Of a DNA stretch of 64,000 nt, positions 37,520 through 45,926 are shown in pieces. Made by a program: the position numbers and the translations under genes. Source of the DNA: Plebeiibacterium marinum. Its GTDB lineage: Bacteria; Bacteroidota; Bacteroidia; Bacteroidales; Marinilabiliaceae. The stretch's first letter is position 1, and every line of letters starts with the position of its first letter. The notes beneath the pieces are model-generated. The model made no database searches and was not told the DNA's origin. It saw only the letters and a program-made list of their open reading frames with translations. The stretch covers positions 1 through 64,000 of the forward strand of contig NZ_JAPDPI010000007.1 in assembly GCF_026013615.1 (NCBI RefSeq). The letters are read 5' to 3'.

Positions 37520-39940
37520 ATGATCTCAGGTACCGGAATCAGTTTTGATGAATTTAAAAAAGAAGTCCTTCGCGATTATCGCATTGGGCAGGTAAGCCGT
37601 AATTTAAGTTTAATAGGCCGTAAGGAGGTTTTAGGAGGAAAAGCAAAGTTTGGCATCTTTGGCGATGGAAAAGAAGTAGCCCAATTAGCCATGGCAAAGC
37701 AGTTTAAAGAAGGAGATTGGCGCTCGGGATATTACCGCGACCAGACTTTTATGCTAGCCTCAGGGATGCTTACCCCGCAACAGTTCTTTGCATCATTATA
37801 TGGTGAAACCAATACTGATTTAAACCCTGATAACGGGGGGCGGTCTTTTAACAATCATTTTGGAACCCGGACCATTACTGAAACAGGAGAATGGAAAGAC
37901 ATTGCAAACATCAAGTGTACCTCTGCAGATATTTCCCCAACGGCAGGTCAGATGCCACGTTTAGTGGGGTTAGCCTATGCCTCAAGGTTATACCGGAACA
38001 ATCCGGCCCTTTCAGACAAAACAAAGTTTAGCAATAAAGGTAACGAAGTAGCTTTTGGTACCATTGGAGATGCCAGCACTTCTGAAGGCCACTTTTTCGA
38101 AACGATTAATGCTGCAGCGGTACATCAAATACCCATGGTAGTTTCGGTTTGGGATGATGGATACGGAATTTCTGTCCCCAAGAAAATCCAAACCGTAAAA
38201 GAAAGCATTTCAAATGCCTTAAAAGGTTTTGAAAAGGGGGCAAAAGAAAAAACCGGAATTGAAATCTACAAACTAAAAGGATGGGATTATGCCGGGATTT
38301 GCCAGGCATATGAAGAAGGTGTAAAAAAATCCCGTAAGGAGCACGTGCCTGTATTATTTCATATCGAAGAACTTACCCAGCCCATTGGCCACTCTACCTC
38401 CGGATCTCACGAGCGATACAAATCTGAGGAACGCCTGCAATGGGAAAAAGAGTTTGACTGCCTGAAAAAAATGAGGGAGTGGATTATTGAACGTAACCTG
38501 GCCAATGATGGCGAACTCAACGCAATTGAACAGGAAGCACTTGTGGAAGCCCGAATGGCACAAAAAACAGCCTGGGAACAATTTAATGCCCCCTTAAAAA
38601 CAGAGAGAGACTCCCTGATTAAACTGATAGAACAAAAAACCTGTATCTGCGCGGGCAGCAATAACAATAAAATCAACGATCTTATAAATGATCTTAAATC
38701 GGCATACACCCTGAACAGGAAAGAAATTCTTTCAACAGCCAGAAAGATCCTTCGACATATCTGCAGCTCATGTGCAAAACCCGACAGTTTAAAATCCGTG
38801 CTTCAAAAATGGATTGCAGAGTACAGGGAAGTGACCCATGTTATGTATAACGACCGTCTGTATGCCGAAGATGAATATGCAATCACAAAAATACCGGTAA
38901 TACCACCTCACTATCCTGCAAATGTTGAAAAAGTTCCCGGAAGGGAAATACTAAGAGATAACTTTGACCAGTTATTTGAAAAGATTCCGGAACTGGTCAG
39001 CTTTGGAGAAGATACCGGCGTATTGGGAGGTGTAAACCAATCGATGGAAGGCCTGCAACAAAAGCATGGCATTCATCGGATATGGGACGAAGGGATCAGG
39101 GAAGCAACCATCATTGGCACCGGGTTAGGACTGGCACTAAGGGGATTGCGCCCCATTGCCGAAATACAGTATTTCGACTACCTTTTATACGGCCTGCAAA
39201 CCTTAAGTGATGATGTGGCCACGCTCAGATACAGAACAAAAGGAGGGCAAAAAGCTCCGCTGATAGTAAGAACCCGGGGACACCGTTTAGAAGGCATCTG
39301 GCATTCCGGATCCCCCACAAGCATGGTCATCAATTCCATCAGGGGCATGCACGTTTGCGTTCCTCGCGACATGACCAGGGCTGCCGGAATGTACAATACA
39401 CTGCTAAGAGCAGACGACCCGGCATTGGTTATAGAACCGCTCAACGGATACCGCATCAGGGAACCTCGTCCTGAAAACATTGGAGAGTTTAACATTCCTC
39501 TGGGCATACCTGAAGTACTGCATGTTGGACACGACGTTACCCTGGTAACCTATGGATCATGTGTTAGGATTGCCCAGGAAGCCGTTACTCAATTAAATGA
39601 TATAGGTGTTTCTGTTGAATTGATTGATATACAAACCTTGCTTCCGTTTGACTTATATGGTGTGATACTTGAATCCGTAAAAAAAACAAGCAGGATTGTT
39701 TTCTTTGATGAAGATGTTCCGGGGGGAACAACGGCTTATATGATGCAGCAAGTAATAGAAAAGCAAGGAGGATATAAACATTTGGATTCTACCCCTCGAA
39801 CGGTAACTGCCAAAGACCACAGACCGGCCTTTGGAACCGATGGAGACTATTTTTCAAACCCCAATGCAGAGGATGTTTACGAAACCATCTATGATTTGAT
39901 GAGCGAATCAAATCCGGAGAGGTTTCCAGAGATATATTGA
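37520..39940 (+). CDS. 2-oxoacid dehydrogenase E1, fused alpha and beta subunits
   Basis: This is an 806-residue thiamine diphosphate enzyme for decarboxylation of branched-chain or related 2-oxoacids. The alpha half has the ThDP site GDASTSEGHFFETINAA (about 187-203) followed by DDGYGISVP (about 217-225), and QPIGHSTSGSHERYKSEE. A linker of about 110 residues (330-440) with cysteines at CICAG and CSSC joins the beta half, which has SFGEDTGVLGGVNQ (about 494-507), DEGIREATIIGTG and EIQYFDYLLYGLQTL. Fused E1 is common in Bacteroidota. E2/E3 are not in the window. The ATG at 37520 follows AT-rich DNA containing TAACTTTG and TAGTTTTG boxes. Confidence 0.88.
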   Translation: MISGTGISFDEFKKEVLRDYRIGQVSRNLSLIGRKEVLGGKAKFGIFGDGKEVAQLAMAKQFKEGDWRSGYYRDQTFMLASGMLTPQQFFASLYGETNTDLNPDNGGRSFNNHFGTRTITETGEWKDIANIKCTSADISPTAGQMPRLVGLAYASRLYRNNPALSDKTKFSNKGNEVAFGTIGDASTSEGHFFETINAAAVHQIPMVVSVWDDGYGISVPKKIQTVKESISNALKGFEKGAKEKTGIEIYKLKGWDYAGICQAYEEGVKKSRKEHVPVLFHIEELTQPIGHSTSGSHERYKSEERLQWEKEFDCLKKMREWIIERNLANDGELNAIEQEALVEARMAQKTAWEQFNAPLKTERDSLIKLIEQKTCICAGSNNNKINDLINDLKSAYTLNRKEILSTARKILRHICSSCAKPDSLKSVLQKWIAEYREVTHVMYNDRLYAEDEYAITKIPVIPPHYPANVEKVPGREILRDNFDQLFEKIPELVSFGEDTGVLGGVNQSMEGLQQKHGIHRIWDEGIREATIIGTGLGLALRGLRPIAEIQYFDYLLYGLQTLSDDVATLRYRTKGGQKAPLIVRTRGHRLEGIWHSGSPTSMVINSIRGMHVCVPRDMTRAAGMYNTLLRADDPALVIEPLNGYRIREPRPENIGEFNIPLGIPEVLHVGHDVTLVTYGSCVRIAQEAVTQLNDIGVSVELIDIQTLLPFDLYGVILESVKKTSRIVFFDEDVPGGTTAYMMQQVIEKQGGYKHLDSTPRTVTAKDHRPAFGTDGDYFSNPNAEDVYETIYDLMSESNPERFPEIY

Positions 39941-40242
39941 TTTAACAGATCGTTTGATTATAACTACTTATACAAACAGTGTATCCTGTTTTAGTAAAAC
40001 TGACACCGTGGCATTTTAAGTTGATATTGCTTGTTTCCTCCAACATACACTCAACCACAGAGTCTCGGAGAGCACAAAGAAACACAGAGCTTCATATTTC
40101 TCTGTGATTCTTTGTGCCCTTGGTGCCTTTGTGGTAAAGGTTTTTCACACGTTTTACTTATTATTCATAGATATATTATTGTTTATTTGAACTTTTGAGA
40201 AAATCCCAAAACCACAGGATACAACTTTCTACAACAGTCTTT
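39941..40242. other. convergent intergenic gap with a long palindrome
   Basis: This 302-bp stretch between the converging E1 and K+ channel genes has no plausible reading frame. Its only structure is the palindromic element at 40054-40135. Confidence 0.6.
40054..40135. repeat. palindromic CACAGAG-type intergenic repeat
   Basis: An 82-bp foldback runs from ACCACAGAG through CACAAAGAAACACAGAG to a short loop, then CTCTGTG, TTCTTTGTG and TTTGTGGT. The type (repeats of CACAGAGAAACACAGAG with their complement) is seen between genes in many unrelated bacteria. It may end both converging transcripts. Confidence 0.65.
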
Positions 40243-41268
40243 TCAATACCCTTCCTTCACTCCAAAAGTCTTTTCAAGTTTAACCTTATCGTTGCCCCTT
40301 GAAATTACAATAATATAATCTCCTTGGTTTAGAGACTGGTTGTCGTCCGGATCTTTCACTAGCTTACCTTTTATTACCAGCCCTATCAAAATCACATTTA
40401 AGTCCTTTTTTAAACTAACAAAAGCATCTATGTAATTCATCCCCATATATGGATTATCCTGTGTAATTTTATATTGCTGAATATCCTGATCGTTTTCTAC
40501 CACACTGGTCGAGATCAGGTCTGAGGTATATTCAGCCACATGCGGCTCAAACAAATAACTCGCCACCATACGCGAAGCCACTTCATGACGGGCCACAACA
40601 TGCGACACCCCGGTATTTTCAAGTGTTTCCTTTAAATCGGGATTGGTACAATTGATTATGATATTTAAATCAGGGTATTCCTTTTTAATGTTCAACACAA
40701 AAACAAGCGTATCCGTGTCTTCCATAAAATTTACAAAAACAGCCTTACTTTTACGGATATTTACTTTTTCATATGCCAGCATATTTTTAAAATCTGCAAA
40801 CAAAGCAAAACTATTATCGCTTTCATACAAATCATTAAAAAGCTCCAGGTCATTTTTTGAATTGGTAACCAATGCAATTTTGTGCCCTGCATAATAAATT
40901 TGATTGGCCACCTGACGGGCAAACTCGCTCCAGCCAATTATAACGTAATGATCCTCGAAGTCGGTTCCAAAAAATCCTTGTTTCTTTTTTTCCATATATG
41001 TGTTGATTCTGTATGTTATTTCACCAATAAGAAAGCCAAGTATCCCCAGACTCCCCAAAATAATAAATAAACCCAGTATTTTACCACCTAAGGTTACCGG
41101 AAAGTAATCGCCATACCCAACTGTTGTTAATGTCACCACGCTATACCACACCGCATCTGTCAACGATTTAATATTAGCATTGGGATCTGATTTCTCCAAT
41201 ATGGATATGATGTAAATCAGCAGAATATATACTACAACTCCGGCAGCAAACAGTTTTCTATTTTTCAT
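40243..41268 (-). CDS. two-helix potassium channel with RCK (TrkA) domain
   Basis: This is a 341-residue channel. Two helices (about 7-24 and 62-85) flank a pore loop with the K+ selectivity filter TVGYGD (49-54). A cytoplasmic RCK domain follows: a TrkA-N Rossmann part beginning HYVIIGWSEFARQVANQI (the usual glycine motif is altered to GWSEFA) and a TrkA-C part (NVILIGLVIKGKLVKDPDDN) that gates on ligand. It is the last gene of the polyamine/PspA cluster, separated from speD by a 251-bp gap holding a foldback element. A link between polyamines and channel gating is an inference. Confidence 0.88.
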   Translation of the reverse strand: MKNRKLFAAGVVVYILLIYIISILEKSDPNANIKSLTDAVWYSVVTLTTVGYGDYFPVTLGGKILGLFIILGSLGILGFLIGEITYRINTYMEKKKQGFFGTDFEDHYVIIGWSEFARQVANQIYYAGHKIALVTNSKNDLELFNDLYESDNSFALFADFKNMLAYEKVNIRKSKAVFVNFMEDTDTLVFVLNIKKEYPDLNIIINCTNPDLKETLENTGVSHVVARHEVASRMVASYLFEPHVAEYTSDLISTSVVENDQDIQQYKITQDNPYMGMNYIDAFVSLKKDLNVILIGLVIKGKLVKDPDDNQSLNQGDYIIVISRGNDKVKLEKTFGVKEGY

Positions 41269-41320
41269 CTATTAAAATATTTAGCCTGATACAAATCCGA
41301 TAACAGATTAGTTTGTACTA

Positions 41321-41487
41321 GCAAGAAAACTCGTTTTTTTTTCCAACCCACACCCTCCAACTCCCCCGAATACAAGTTCGGAACAGGCTCTAATGGGAGT
41401 GACTCAACCCACAGTGCGCGAGAGGCTTCCCCTTCAGGGGACGAGGGGTGAGCGATGGGGTTAACTATAAAACAGGAGTTTTCTTGC
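41321..41487. repeat. foldback (MITE-like) element, copy A
   Basis: This 167-bp element is bounded by inverted GCAAGAAAACTC (41321-41332) and GAGTTTTCTTGC (41476-41487), with GC-rich internal hairpins around CTTCCCCTTCAGGGG and CACAGTGCG. The second copy, at 49814-49951, shares the ends and the internal CACAGTGCG and GGGGTGAGCG words. It sits between speD and the K+ channel gene. No transposase is encoded. Confidence 0.7.
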
Positions 41488-41519
41488 AGAGACGATGTCA
41501 TATATTATAAAATCAATAG

Positions 41520-41894
41520 CTATAAAGAATATTCCGGATTACCACGAGGTTTGGTAACCTTAATTTCATCATCCCAATTTAGGTTATAATCCATTTTTTC
41601 GCAAAGTGATTTAAAGATATTTGTCTTAGATTGGTTACAACTCGACAATTCAATATAAGTTACATTGCTTTCTGTAAATGTATGGATAGCAAGATGCGAT
41701 TCGGCTAAAAGCCAGAAAGCAGTGTATCCATTCACCGGGAAACGATGGGCGTTATAATCCAGGATTGTAAACCCCGATTGTTTTAATGTATTTTCAAAAA
41801 CAGCACGCAATTCACCTTCATCCACAAGCTGGATCCATCCTTTCAGGTTCACTATCTCCGGTTCTAGTTTTATGTATTCTAATTTGTCCTTCAT
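41520..41894 (-). CDS. speD: S-adenosylmethionine decarboxylase proenzyme
   Basis: This is a 124-residue prokaryotic (SpeH-type) AdoMet decarboxylase, which makes the aminopropyl donor for spermidine. The self-cleavage site is ESHLAIHT: cleavage between E65 and S66 would create the pyruvoyl cofactor from S66. H71 and C86 (ELSSCN) match the residues needed for processing and catalysis. Length is normal. It starts 24 bases after the spermidine synthase gene stops, so the two are coupled. The N-terminus (KDKLEYIKLEPEIVNLKGW) is slightly longer than in the shortest homologues. Confidence 0.85.
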   Translation of the reverse strand: MKDKLEYIKLEPEIVNLKGWIQLVDEGELRAVFENTLKQSGFTILDYNAHRFPVNGYTAFWLLAESHLAIHTFTESNVTYIELSSCNQSKTNIFKSLCEKMDYNLNWDDEIKVTKPRGNPEYSL

Positions 41895-41918
41895 TTACTT
41901 TTTTCTGCCAGGTTATTT

Positions 41919-43472
41919 CTAATACAAATCCCAATTACCCTTTAAATAATACTTATACAAAACAGGGTCATGAAGCTTATTGACTTTTACGGAGTCTCTT
42001 TGACCCGGATAGATTTCTTTGCCAAAGGATGTAATCAATTGCATTGCTTCATTAGTAATCCATTGCGTCTGTATATCCGTAAAATGCAAATCTTGCAATA
42101 CTTCCTTCAACGGATAGCCTTCCGGTTGCTTCACCCCAAGACTCCACCCCCATTCTCCCAGGGTAATCACATGATTATGCAGGGGTACCACCTCAAAACC
42201 TGCACTTCGCATGGTACCCACAATACACTTAAATGCTTTGGTAGCAAAATACGGGCTGCCTGCCTGAGTTACAATAACACCTCCGGGACGGAGATGCCGG
42301 TACGCTATCTTATAAAACTCTTCCGAATAAAGCCTGTTAAGCTCTATGTTCCTTGGATCGGGCAAGTCAACAATAATAACATCATAAAAATCCTTGTTTT
42401 CACTTATATAAGTAAAACCATCCCTGTTTAAAACCGCCACCCTTGAATCTGATAACGAGTTATGGTTCAAGCGGGTTAACAAAGGATATTCTTTCCCCAA
42501 TCTTGTCATGGCAGGATCCAGGTCCACAAGGGTAATATTCTCAGCTGCCTTATATTTTAAAATCTCGCGGACAGCACAACCGTCGCCCCCACCTAAAACC
42601 AGAACATCCTTAGGATGCGGATGTAAACTCATGGCAGGATGTACTAAAGGTTCATGATACATCATTTCATCCATAGTACACAATTGTTGGTTCCCATTCA
42701 GATAAAGCCAAAAATCATCTTTCCATTGGGTAACAACAATCCGCTGGTATTTTGTTTGCTCGGCATAAATAACCTTATCCTTGTATTTCTGCTGTTCTCC
42801 GTAAACAATAATCGGTTCGGCCATAAACACGCCACATACCAAAACTACAACAATCCCAGCTATAGCCGCATTAAATGGGATTTTATATGCCGGTGAAATA
42901 AAATTCTTTAATGAAAAATAGACAACAACGGCAACACTAAAATTTATAATCCCCAAAACAAATGGAGTATAGTTTAATCCCAAAAACGGAATCCCAATAA
43001 AGGCAAAGAATACTCCCCCCAACAAACTACCATAATAATCATTTTCCAGCACCTTGGAAATATTAACCCTTAAATCTTCATACTGATCATTGATCCGGGT
43101 AACCAAAGGAATTTCCATGCCTATCAACAAGCCAATCAAGATGCTGCAGGCATAAATAATAACCGCCAGCGATGCAGTATAGGCTGAGGCTGTATATACA
43201 ACCAAAGGAACAAAGGACACCACCAAAGAAAGAATGAACTCAAGTATCAGAAATTTCTCTGTAAGGTGAGATATAAACGATTTACTGATGCGACTCCCCA
43301 ACCCCATAGAGAACATCATGGTAGAAACAATTAATGCCCACTGGATAGTTGAATCTCCCAAAAAATGTGTAGCCAGGGTCGACAATAGATATTCTGCAAC
43401 AATTCCACTAAAACCTGTAGCAAAAATAGCAGCCATCAATATGGCAGAATACTTGTTCTTAATTTTAAACAT
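41919..43472 (-). CDS. speE: spermidine synthase with N-terminal membrane domain
   Basis: This is a 517-residue aminopropyltransferase. The first ~215 residues hold about 7 hydrophobic helices (beginning AILMAAIFATGFSGIVAEYLL, core FATGFSGIVAEYL) and the C-terminal half is the catalytic Rossmann domain. Motifs are QLCTMDEMMYHEPLVHPAM (core DEMMYHEPLVHP), VLVLGGGDGCAVREIL and IIVDLPDPRN, with the SAM-type GGGDG loop and acidic pair of SpeE. It should transfer the aminopropyl group of decarboxylated AdoMet (from SpeD downstream) to putrescine or a related amine at the membrane. The frame opens at a TTG at 43496, but that region is a terminator-like hairpin; the ATG at 43472 is preferred. Confidence 0.87.
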   Translation of the reverse strand: MFKIKNKYSAILMAAIFATGFSGIVAEYLLSTLATHFLGDSTIQWALIVSTMMFSMGLGSRISKSFISHLTEKFLILEFILSLVVSFVPLVVYTASAYTASLAVIIYACSILIGLLIGMEIPLVTRINDQYEDLRVNISKVLENDYYGSLLGGVFFAFIGIPFLGLNYTPFVLGIINFSVAVVVYFSLKNFISPAYKIPFNAAIAGIVVVLVCGVFMAEPIIVYGEQQKYKDKVIYAEQTKYQRIVVTQWKDDFWLYLNGNQQLCTMDEMMYHEPLVHPAMSLHPHPKDVLVLGGGDGCAVREILKYKAAENITLVDLDPAMTRLGKEYPLLTRLNHNSLSDSRVAVLNRDGFTYISENKDFYDVIIVDLPDPRNIELNRLYSEEFYKIAYRHLRPGGVIVTQAGSPYFATKAFKCIVGTMRSAGFEVVPLHNHVITLGEWGWSLGVKQPEGYPLKEVLQDLHFTDIQTQWITNEAMQLITSFGKEIYPGQRDSVKVNKLHDPVLYKYYLKGNWDLY

Positions 43473-43494
43473 TAACAAGAAAAGATGAAAAAAC

Positions 43495-43524
43495 AAAAGG
43501 CACTACTGTCAACCTGTGCCTTTT
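43495..43524 (-). terminator. terminator-like hairpin directly in front of speE
   Basis: On the minus strand AAAAGGCAC and GTGCCTTTT form a 9-bp stem with a 12-base loop, followed by GTTTTTT. It lies after the DUF350 gene and only about 20 bases before the speE ATG, so it could end the upstream transcript or act as an attenuator of speE. Confidence 0.75.
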
Positions 43525-43539
43525 ATTATGAATATTATT

Positions 43540-43637
43540 ATCAATTTACAATGATCAAATTACAATGATCAATGACCAATGACCAATATTAACTAATGAC
43601 TAATGTCCATTGACTATTGACCATTGACTAATGACCA
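43540..43637. repeat. AT-rich simple repeat tract, TAATGACC type
   Basis: About 98 bp of degenerate 7-10-bp units (ACAATGATCAA, CAATGAC, TAATGAC, CATTGAC, TATTGAC) fill the gap between DUF350 and speE. It resembles the second part of the tract at 36965-37075. No spacers of unique sequence occur, so it is not a CRISPR array. Confidence 0.7.
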
Positions 43638-43638
43638 T

Positions 43639-44514
43639 CTACAAACACCAGGTAATCAATACAGATCCCCCAACATAAGCAAATGCCTCAATAACCGCAG
43701 CTCCTACATTAGGATGCTCCTGGTTCACTATCTCATCAGTTAGCCGTTGTCCCGGAAGCAAAATTTTATCAGTTAAAAAACGCATCACCGGCAACAATGC
43801 CAAGCCAAGTACCAGTTCAAAACCAGCTTCGGTAAATGTTGGCCCCCATCCTTCAAAATCACCGGCTATGCCAAAACGGATCAGGTTTGCAATAGCAATC
43901 AAGGCACCTGCAAAACCAACTCCCACAGCTACATTGTCCTTTTCTATATGGTCGTGAACATCATACGGTGTTATCAACTGGTAAACCCATGCCCCAATAA
44001 TCATTGCCAACTGGCCAAAAGCCCAGAATACTACAGCTGTTAAAAACCCATGAGCCCATCCGCCCATATCTGTTTCTCCGGTTACTGCACCAAAAATAAT
44101 CAAACCCGAAGCCACAGAAACCGCTCCTTCAATAATTCCGGTTCCTGAGTTTCTATCTGTGATAATTTCCTTTTTAACAGAAAACTTTCGCAAAATGATT
44201 TTATCATTCAGCCAGATCGAAAGGTTCAACAATATAATAGCTAAGGCTCCGTATGCCATAATATCAACCAGATCATTTACCAAGCCTCTTGTAGGACCAA
44301 CAATAGCACTCCCTATGGCCAGTAACAATCCAATAAAATAACCGGTATGAGCAAAAGCAAATGCCACATTATCCTTTTCAACCAACTCTTCCTTTACACT
44401 AAAGCTCTTGTTTACTAATTGATAAACCACTTTTCCCAGGAAGAAAATCACAAATCCTGCGGAAATATAGGCTATCGCATCATATAATATGATTGAAATA
44501 TCTGATAAATTCAT
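43639..44514 (-). CDS. DUF350 membrane protein, internally duplicated (YjfL-like)
   Basis: This is a 291-residue protein with about 8 hydrophobic helices arranged as two DUF350 units of ~140 residues. Each unit has a matching block after a charged turn: VEKDNVAFAFAHTGYFIG (about 44-61) and IEKDNVAVGVGFAGALIA (about 190-207). E. coli YjfL is a single unit of ~130 residues, so this is a tandem fusion. The role is unknown; the family sits next to PspA-type genes in several genomes. It follows the Ser/Arg-rich gene by 24 bases and is separated from speE by a simple repeat and a hairpin. Confidence 0.85.
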   Translation of the reverse strand: MNLSDISIILYDAIAYISAGFVIFFLGKVVYQLVNKSFSVKEELVEKDNVAFAFAHTGYFIGLLLAIGSAIVGPTRGLVNDLVDIMAYGALAIILLNLSIWLNDKIILRKFSVKKEIITDRNSGTGIIEGAVSVASGLIIFGAVTGETDMGGWAHGFLTAVVFWAFGQLAMIIGAWVYQLITPYDVHDHIEKDNVAVGVGFAGALIAIANLIRFGIAGDFEGWGPTFTEAGFELVLGLALLPVMRFLTDKILLPGQRLTDEIVNQEHPNVGAAVIEAFAYVGGSVLITWCL

Positions 44515-44538
44515 ATTTTTTAAATTATAGGGATTATA

Positions 44539-45354
44539 CTATTTACCAAAACCTCCGCTACGCGAACGCGATGATGAACTACTATAGCGAGATGAGCTCC
44601 TGGACTTTTGCGAATAACTTGACCCCGAAGAATAACTCCTTGACTTGGTAGTTGTAGCAGATCGGGAAACCTGGCTTCTTACCTGGCTTTTGAAAGAAGA
44701 TGGCTTGGATGCCCACGTTGTGTTTTTGCCAGTTCGTGACGAGGTATAAGAACGGGTTCCGTACATATTTGAACCGGAAGGCCCGTAATACGCCCTTCGT
44801 CCATAATAACCTCCATAATAATCATCCCAATATGATCGGCGAACCGGGTATGTCATCATATTAAACATCGACGACATAAAGGCATATCTTCCGTAAAACT
44901 CCCAAAAAGAACCACCATCTCTTTGTACCCAATGCCCATATTTTTCATTGCCAACATAGTGGTTATAACCAGCAGGACTAGCTACTTTGGATAGCTTACC
45001 ATTCTTTTTTGAGGCAATTTCCATACCCATATTATTTACATTACTGGCAAAAAAGCTATCGCTCACTTTTTCCCAATCAGTATCTTTTGCCACAACTGTA
45101 TCTGGTTTCTCTACAATTACCTGGTATTGGTGATAATAACCATTACTCCTGGAATCCATATCCAAAAGAATTATAGAAAAATTAGGTTCATTGGCCAATG
45201 ATCTGATCAACTTATCAACCGGAGATTTTTCCCAGCTGCCCGACACCACAGGCTGCTGGCTATAATCCCTGTTCGACTTCCTGTTACTACAGGTTTTTAG
45301 AATAAAAAAACCAATAATAACAGCAATTATAATCTTTGCGAGTTTATTATCCAT
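44539..45354 (-). CDS. membrane-anchored protein with Ser/Arg-rich tail ending GGFGK
   Basis: This is a 271-residue protein of no recognised family. A hydrophobic N-terminus (about 6-21, ending FFILKTC) anchors it, possibly as a lipoprotein at C22. A globular middle (about 48-165) contains KLIRSLANEPNFSIILLDMDS and NHYVGNEKYGHWVQRDGGSFWEFYGRYAF (core GHWVQRDGGSFWEFYGRY). A Tyr/Gly-rich patch (YYGGYYGRRAYYG) leads to a low-complexity tail rich in Ser, Arg, Thr and Lys (about 195-271), ending SGGFGK. The gene position is that of E. coli YjfM (DUF1190) in the yjf operon. Whether the tail is a substrate for modification is speculation. Confidence 0.75.
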   Translation of the reverse strand: MDNKLAKIIIAVIIGFFILKTCSNRKSNRDYSQQPVVSGSWEKSPVDKLIRSLANEPNFSIILLDMDSRSNGYYHQYQVIVEKPDTVVAKDTDWEKVSDSFFASNVNNMGMEIASKKNGKLSKVASPAGYNHYVGNEKYGHWVQRDGGSFWEFYGRYAFMSSMFNMMTYPVRRSYWDDYYGGYYGRRAYYGPSGSNMYGTRSYTSSRTGKNTTWASKPSSFKSQVRSQVSRSATTTKSRSYSSGSSYSQKSRSSSRYSSSSSRSRSGGFGK

Positions 45355-45374
45355 TTGTTTTGCTGTTTGTTTTA

Positions 45375-45914
45375 TTATGACGAAGGTAATATATTGGAAA
45401 TTTCAAATTCCTTAATCTTTTTACCTACAGAAGCTTCAAATTCTTTTTCATCCCACTGTTCAATGCAAAGGATATTCACCCCATCCTCATCTTCAAAGTC
45501 CCACGAGCGGAACTCTTCCCATGTTTCCCCCTTGGCAATATCATGAAAATAACCAGGAGCTTCATTCTCCAGATAATAGGCAATTCCTTTATATGTTATT
45601 TTTTTTGGCGGTTTCTGTTGATGATGCAATGTTTCTGTAAGACTATCATCCAAAGCCCTTACTTTAACCTTTTGGGATATGGAAAGTTCCAATTCATCAT
45701 CTTCTGCCAAAGAAAGAAACTGATTCGTTTTTCCATCAGTAATTTTAAATTCCCGGGTAAAATAGTTATCACCCCAATCGTACTCATAGATAGCCTTTAC
45801 TTCCCAGGTGGCAAGGTCGTAATCAAAAACAAAACCAACATCCAGGTCTTTAACCTGAATGTTGGTGCTATCATAATGAGGTTCTCTTTTTTTAAAAATA
45901 TCAAAGATACCCAT
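45375..45914 (-). CDS. DUF4178 domain protein
   Basis: This is a 179-residue soluble, acidic protein matching DUF4178. Blocks are VKDLDVGFVFDYDLATWEVKAIYEYDWG (core GFVFDYDLATWEV, about 28-40), TREFKITDGKTNQFLSLAEDD and GETWEEFRSWDFEDEDG. Predicted as beta-rich with no signal peptide, hence cytoplasmic. It follows pspA by 12 bases and occupies the place of E. coli YjfK (DUF2491). No biochemical role is known to me. Confidence 0.82.
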   Translation of the reverse strand: MGIFDIFKKREPHYDSTNIQVKDLDVGFVFDYDLATWEVKAIYEYDWGDNYFTREFKITDGKTNQFLSLAEDDELELSISQKVKVRALDDSLTETLHHQQKPPKKITYKGIAYYLENEAPGYFHDIAKGETWEEFRSWDFEDEDGVNILCIEQWDEKEFEASVGKKIKEFEISNILPSS

Positions 45915-45926
45915 GTATTAACAATG

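Noticed and set aside
41265-41501. Open frame of 78 codons on the minus strand between speD and the K+ channel gene
   Set aside because: It runs entirely through the foldback element, and its product is low-complexity with no family pattern.
43540-43637. Possible CRISPR array
   Set aside because: Units are short, degenerate and contiguous, with no unique spacers of constant length and no cas genes in the window.
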